Positions 60,365-64,000 of a stretch of DNA of 64,000 nucleotides are shown here, one piece after another; the first letter of the stretch is position 1, and the number at the start of each line of letters is the position of its first letter. Source of the DNA: Pseudoselenomonas ruminantium. GTDB lineage: Bacteria; Bacillota; Negativicutes; Selenomonadales; Selenomonadaceae. The position numbers were made by a program, and so were the translations under genes. The notes beneath the pieces were generated by a model. That model did not search any database, had not been told where the DNA came from, and saw only the letters and a program-made list of their open reading frames with translations. Where the stretch lies: positions 62,001-126,000 of the forward strand of contig SVCA01000002.1 of NCBI GenBank assembly GCA_015058625.1. Direction: 5' to 3'.

Positions 60365-60433
60365 GGCTTAAATTGCAGAATAAAATCTTGTAAGATAAGG
60401 TGGTGTAAGGACAATCAGGAGGGGCGGTTAATT

Positions 60434-61375
60434 ATGAATTACGCGGTAAAACGCTTTATCCAGCTGATACCGATTTTGTTTGGCATTACGTTTTTATCGT
60501 TTTTGCTGATGTATCTGGCAGGCAGTGATGCGGTGACGGAGATGTATAGCAACCGCGGCGTGGAAGTGGCGCAGGAAATCATTGACGAGAAGAAGGCGGC
60601 TTTGGGACTGAATCTGCCATTTTTTCAGCAGTACATCAACTGGCTTTGGGGGATGCTGCATGGCAATATGGGCGTTAGCTATGTGACCGGTGAGGATGTG
60701 CTGCTGGCTTTTATGAAAAAACTGCCGGCAACATTATTGTTGACGGCGCTTTCCATTGCCCTGACGGTCATGATTTCCCTGCCCTGTGGAATACTGGCGG
60801 CGGTTCGTCATGATAAAATCGCGGATATTGTGCTGCGTTTCGGCAGTTTTCTGGGCAATGCTATGCCGAACTTCTTTGTGGGGATGCTCTTGATGGAGTT
60901 TTTGGGCATTCAGCTGGGCGTGCTGCCGGTCATTTCCAGCGGCACGGATTTTCGGAGCGCCATTATGCCTACCCTGACTTTAGCGATTGCCATGTCGGCC
61001 AAATATCTGCGGCAGGTGCGCAGCGCGGTGCTGGATGAACTCAATAAGGATTACGTGCTCGGAGCGAAGGCACGGGGCATAAGCAATCAGGTAATTCTCT
61101 GGAAAAACGTGATGAAGGCTTCGATGCTTACGATTATGACCTTGCTGGCGCTGTCTACTGGCAGCCTTTTGGGAGGCACGGCGATTATCGAAAGCATCTT
61201 TATGTGGGACGGGGTAGGCAAACTGGCCGTGGATGCCATCAACATGCGGGACTATCCCATCATCCAGGCCTATGTCATGTGGATGGCCATTATCTATGTT
61301 CTGGTGAATCTGGTGGCAGACCTTCTATACCACCATCTTGACCCGCGTATCCGTCTGGGGGTGAATGCCAAATGA
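60434..61375 (+). CDS. nikB: ABC transporter permease, NikB type
   Basis: 313 residues with six membrane helices. It opens with NYAVKRFIQLIPILFGITFLSF, and the conserved EAA-type loop is seen in LNKDYVLGAKARGISNQVILWKNVMK. The ending (GVGKLAVDAINMRDYPIIQAYVMW and DLLYHHLDPRIRLG) is typical of the nickel/dipeptide permease group. The neighbouring genes complete an Opp/Nik-type importer. Nickel, or a metal-metallophore complex, is favoured by the upstream palindrome and by the binding-protein start; peptides cannot be excluded. AGGAGGGG lies upstream of the ATG. Confidence 0.75.
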   Translation: MNYAVKRFIQLIPILFGITFLSFLLMYLAGSDAVTEMYSNRGVEVAQEIIDEKKAALGLNLPFFQQYINWLWGMLHGNMGVSYVTGEDVLLAFMKKLPATLLLTALSIALTVMISLPCGILAAVRHDKIADIVLRFGSFLGNAMPNFFVGMLLMEFLGIQLGVLPVISSGTDFRSAIMPTLTLAIAMSAKYLRQVRSAVLDELNKDYVLGAKARGISNQVILWKNVMKASMLTIMTLLALSTGSLLGGTAIIESIFMWDGVGKLAVDAINMRDYPIIQAYVMWMAIIYVLVNLVADLLYHHLDPRIRLGVNAK

Positions 61376-62229
61376 GTCAGGCAATAACCCCGACCATCCG
61401 GGTACAGAATGTACGGCAAAATCGCCTGCAGCGCAAGCTCTGGCTCTTTGGCGGGTTGGCCCTTTTGTTGATTCTGGCCTCCTTTTTCAGCGACTATCTC
61501 TGTCCCTATGACCCTTATCTGCAGGATATGTCTTTGACCAAGGCAGCTCCTTCGGCAGAACATTTGCTCGGCACAGACCGTTATGGCCGGGATATGTTAT
61601 CAAGGGTCATTGCCGGCAGCAAGACCAGTATCTTTTCCACTTTGCTGCTCGTGAGCTTTATTGCGGTCTTTGGCAGCATTATCGGCATTATCTGTGCCTG
61701 GGCGGGAAAATGGGTGGACACGCTGCTCATGCGCATGTCCGATATGTTTTTGGCTTTCCCGGGGTTGGTATTTGCTTTGGCAGTAGCGGCTGTTTTAGGG
61801 GGCGGCGTTCATAATGCCATCTTTGCCCTGGCGGCCATCAGTTGGCCGAAATATGCGCGCCTGGCCCGCAGCCAGACCTTGGCTTTGCAGTCAGCTGCCT
61901 TCATGCAGGCTGCAAAAATGGCGGGCAGCGGTACCTGCAAGATTATCCGCAAACATGTACTGCCCAATATCGCCGGGCCCATTCTGGTGACGGCCATGCT
62001 GGATATCGGCACGATGATGATGGAGCTGGCTGGACTCTCTTTCCTTGGTTTGGGGGCTAAGCCGCCCATTCCGGAATGGGGCAGCATGATGAGCGATACC
62101 CGCAATCTTTTGCCCACGCAGCCATGGGTGACGCTATCCCCGGGATTTGCGATTTTCTTCTCGGTGATGATTTTCAATCTGCTGGGGGACACCGTGCGCG
62201 ATTATCTTGATCCGAAAAATAGAAAGTAA
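61372..62229 (+). CDS. nikC: ABC transporter permease, NikC type
   Basis: 285 residues with six helices. The N-terminal region contains PSAEHLLGTDRYGRDMLSRVIAGSKTS, a hallmark of OppC/NikC permeases; the coupling loop is FMQAAKMAGSGTCKIIRKHVLPN, and the C-terminal helix is followed by GDTVRDYLDPKNRK. It forms the membrane pore with the preceding permease. The start overlaps the NikB-type stop by 4 bp (ATGA). Confidence 0.78.
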   Translation: MSQAITPTIRVQNVRQNRLQRKLWLFGGLALLLILASFFSDYLCPYDPYLQDMSLTKAAPSAEHLLGTDRYGRDMLSRVIAGSKTSIFSTLLLVSFIAVFGSIIGIICAWAGKWVDTLLMRMSDMFLAFPGLVFALAVAAVLGGGVHNAIFALAAISWPKYARLARSQTLALQSAAFMQAAKMAGSGTCKIIRKHVLPNIAGPILVTAMLDIGTMMMELAGLSFLGLGAKPPIPEWGSMMSDTRNLLPTQPWVTLSPGFAIFFSVMIFNLLGDTVRDYLDPKNRK

Positions 62230-62240
62230 CAGGAGATAAT

Positions 62241-63059
62241 ATGTCAGAAATTATCCGTTATGAACATGTGGACATCAGCTACAATGGGGAACTGGCTGTC
62301 CACGATATCAGTTTTTCCCTCGGTGCAGGGGAGATTTTGGGCATCGTCGGGGAAAGTGGCAGCGGCAAGTCCACGCTGATTAAGGCTGCTTTGGGGATGC
62401 TGGGCCGGGATGGGCTGGTGACGCGTGGCGATATTTACTACAAGGGGCTCGACCTGCCGGATATCAGCGACAAGGAACGGCAGAAAATCTGCGGTACGGA
62501 AATCGGCATGATTTTTCAGATGGCAGGAAGTTCCTTCTGCCCCATCCGTACCGTAGGTGCGCAGATTAAGGAAATGATGGCGGCTCATGGAAATGAGAAC
62601 GCTGCGGCCGTAAAGGCAGAAGCCTGTGCGCTCTTTAAGAAGTTTGGCTTTAGTGAGCCGGAGCGCATCTGGGACAGCTATCCATTTGAATTGTCCGGAG
62701 GAATGCAGCAGCGTGTCGGTGTGGCGGCCGCCATGCTCTTAAAACCGAAGATTCTCTTGGCCGACGAACCCACTTCGGCACTCGATGTTACCGTGCAGAA
62801 GCAGGTTATTGAGGAAATGCTTTTGGCACGGAAACTCTTTGGTACGGCTATTATCCTCGTGACCCATAATATCGGTGTCGTCCGGGCTATGGCAGACAAG
62901 ATGCTGGTGCTTCATCAAGGGGAGATGATGGAGTATGGCAAGGCGGGGGAGATATTGGCAAATCCTCAGTCGCCCTATACGCAAAAACTTTTGGCGGCGA
63001 TGCCAAGGCTAAGGAGGCGGTCAGCGGATGGATACGATACTGCAAACTGCGCATCTTAA
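62241..63059 (+). CDS. nikD: ABC transporter ATPase, NikD type
   Basis: 272 residues. Walker A GIVGESGSGKSTLIKAALG, Q-loop IGMIFQMAGSSFCPIRTVG, signature LSGGMQQRVGVAAAML, Walker B ILLADEPTSALDVTVQK and the H-loop LVTHNIGVVRAMADK. The C-terminal P-loop extension (NPQSPYTQKLLAAMPRL) is typical of Opp/Nik ATPases. It pairs with the following ATPase. It shares 32 bp with the next gene, showing tight translational coupling. Confidence 0.8.
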   Translation: MSEIIRYEHVDISYNGELAVHDISFSLGAGEILGIVGESGSGKSTLIKAALGMLGRDGLVTRGDIYYKGLDLPDISDKERQKICGTEIGMIFQMAGSSFCPIRTVGAQIKEMMAAHGNENAAAVKAEACALFKKFGFSEPERIWDSYPFELSGGMQQRVGVAAAMLLKPKILLADEPTSALDVTVQKQVIEEMLLARKLFGTAIILVTHNIGVVRAMADKMLVLHQGEMMEYGKAGEILANPQSPYTQKLLAAMPRLRRRSADGYDTANCAS

Positions 63060-63786
63060 AAAAGTCTTTCCTCGCAAGGATGGGGAAGATATTGTGGCGG
63101 TGGATGATGTTACCTTCTCCTTGAAAAAAGGTGAGAAGCTGGCCATTATCGGGGAAAGCGGCAGTGGCAAGACCACCGTGGCCCGTATGATTGCCCATTT
63201 GCTGGAACCAACGGCAGGTCAGGTTATGCTGGCCGGAGAGGACATCACGAATGCCGGTGGTGCGAAGCTCAAAGAAGTCTATACCAAAATGCAGATGGTC
63301 TTTCAAAATCCCGTGGACAGTTTTGACCCGCGCTGTACATTAGGGGATGGCATCAGCGAGAGCCTGCTGAATCATGGCAAAAGCAAACGGCAGGCGGCAG
63401 AGATGACGAAAAATCTGCTGGCGCTCTGCGGTCTGGGAGAGGAATTTGCTCAGCGATATCCGCATGAAGTCAGCGGCGGCCAGTGCCAGCGGGCGGCCAT
63501 TGCCCGGGCCTTGGCCATTGAGCCGGAACTGGTCATTCTCGACGAAGCGACCTCGGCGCTCGATGTGACGGTGCAGGCAGAGGTCTTGGATTTGCTGAAC
63601 CGCCTGCAGGAAGACCGGGGCATTGCCTATCTCTTTATCTGTCACGATATTGCGCTCGTGCAGGATTTTTGCGACCGGGTAATCGTGATGCACGAAGGCA
63701 AAATTGTGGAGGAAGGCATCCCGGATGAGATTATCAACAATCCTCAGCAAGCATATACCCAAAAGCTGATTGACAGCGTTTTGTAA
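63028..63786 (+). CDS. nikE: ABC transporter ATPase, NikE type
   Basis: 252 residues. Walker A IIGESGSGKTTVARMIA, Q-loop MQMVFQNPVDSFDPRCTLG, signature VSGGQCQRAAIARALAI, Walker B LVILDEATSALDVTVQA and H-loop FICHDIALVQDFCDR. The ATG at 63028 lies within the preceding gene, with AAGGAGG 10 nt before it. This is the second nucleotide-binding subunit of the importer. Confidence 0.8.
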   Translation: MDTILQTAHLKKVFPRKDGEDIVAVDDVTFSLKKGEKLAIIGESGSGKTTVARMIAHLLEPTAGQVMLAGEDITNAGGAKLKEVYTKMQMVFQNPVDSFDPRCTLGDGISESLLNHGKSKRQAAEMTKNLLALCGLGEEFAQRYPHEVSGGQCQRAAIARALAIEPELVILDEATSALDVTVQAEVLDLLNRLQEDRGIAYLFICHDIALVQDFCDRVIVMHEGKIVEEGIPDEIINNPQQAYTQKLIDSVL

Positions 63787-63833
63787 CGGAGGCAGTAGAA
63801 TTTTTTTTACATAAAGGAAGGAGATTTTGACAA

Positions 63834-64000
63834 ATGAAATGGAAAAAATTAGTGGCATTGGCATTGGGAGCAGTCCTGAGTGCCGGCGTGCTTACAGGCT
63901 GCGGCACGGATACAGCCAGCAAGACTGGTGAGAAGGCGCTGACCATCGGTGATACGACCTTTAACAGTTCCAATGAGGAGCCGGATGTCAATCCGCATAA
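63834..64000 (+). CDS. ABC transporter substrate-binding lipoprotein, 3' end outside window
   Basis: 55 codons up to the window edge. It opens with a lipoprotein signal (MKWKKLVALALGAVLSAGVL, lipobox LTGC with Cys23), then ALTIGDTTFNSSNEEPDVNPHK, the start of an SBP_bac_5 (Opp/Nik-type) binding protein. It would be anchored in the inner membrane facing the periplasm and deliver substrate to the permeases. AAGGAAGGAG precedes the ATG. The placement of the binding protein after the ATPases is less common than first in the operon. Confidence 0.8.
   Translation, partial: MKWKKLVALALGAVLSAGVLTGCGTDTASKTGEKALTIGDTTFNSSNEEPDVNPH

Overview
The window looks like a chromosome segment of a Selenomonas-type Negativicute, a Firmicute with an outer membrane. 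The main reasons are an SLH-domain/beta-barrel porin of the OmpM type ending in Phe (59.1-60.3 kb), Bacillus-like gene order for housekeeping genes (decarboxylase-tmk-rnmV-rsmA, 47.0-50.6 kb), Firmicute-type regulators (DegS-like kinase, FNR with a C-terminal cysteine cluster), and an adenosylcobalamin-dependent methylmalonyl-CoA mutase locus typical of propionate formers. The genus is inferred from gene content only.

Region 1 (1-19.2 kb) is a surface-polysaccharide locus, mostly on the + strand. It holds glycosyltransferases (one frameshifted at a C9 tract, one reduced to its 3' half), a RelBE-like toxin-antitoxin pair on the opposite strand, a four-gene WbpI-B-D-E block for a UDP-2,3-diacetamido-2,3-dideoxy-uronic acid, a chain-length regulator, a flippase and then a modification block (ATP-grasp enzyme, polysaccharide deacetylase, membrane-anchored unknown protein, MBOAT acyltransferase, AlgJ/X-like partner). 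Recombination scars are abundant: a flippase fragment fused to a decayed formyltransferase, a leftover 3' end of a second aminotransferase gene, and an unrelated dinD between them. Long G or C runs lie inside three of these genes. The locus ends with a degenerate serine-recombinase-like gene and an XRE regulator, then about 0.7 kb without a recognisable gene.

Region 2 (20.5-37.3 kb) is anaerobic respiration with molybdenum enzymes: yqeB, comF, narK, a divergent fnr-like regulator, narGHJI, fdhD and a formate dehydrogenase-N-type operon (alpha subunit with Cys instead of Sec, fdhE, beta, gamma). Together they encode formate-to-nitrate electron transport. Boxes of the type TGTGA-N6-TCAC lie upstream of narK, fnr, narG and fdhD. 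In all four cases the box centre is exactly 29.5 bp from a good -10 hexamer, the geometry of class II FNR/CRP activation, so the sequence itself outlines a small regulon.

Region 3 (37.3-52.3 kb) holds a lactate permease, a NiaP-like MFS transporter, an AcoR/DhaR-like AAA+ regulator without GAFTGA, trmB, an FtsW-type SEDS protein, a YgbA-like protein, an orphan DegS-like kinase, an Orn/Lys/Arg decarboxylase, tmk, rnmV, rsmA and an NhaC-type antiporter. A cluster of three related 80-90 nt hairpin repeats lies between the SEDS gene and ygbA, and a similar hairpin lies between the two transporters.

Region 4 (52.3-58.9 kb) is a complete unit: sigma70-type promoter, cobalamin riboswitch, terminator, mutA, mutB, a MeaB-type GTPase and an MsrA homologue that has lost its catalytic cysteine. 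A B12 riboswitch in front of a B12-requiring enzyme is unusual. Region 5 (58.97-64 kb) holds the SLH porin and a nickel/peptide-type ABC transporter (two permeases, two ATPases, start of the binding lipoprotein). Both are preceded by the same CCCC(C)TAGGGG(G) palindrome, suggesting shared metal-responsive control.
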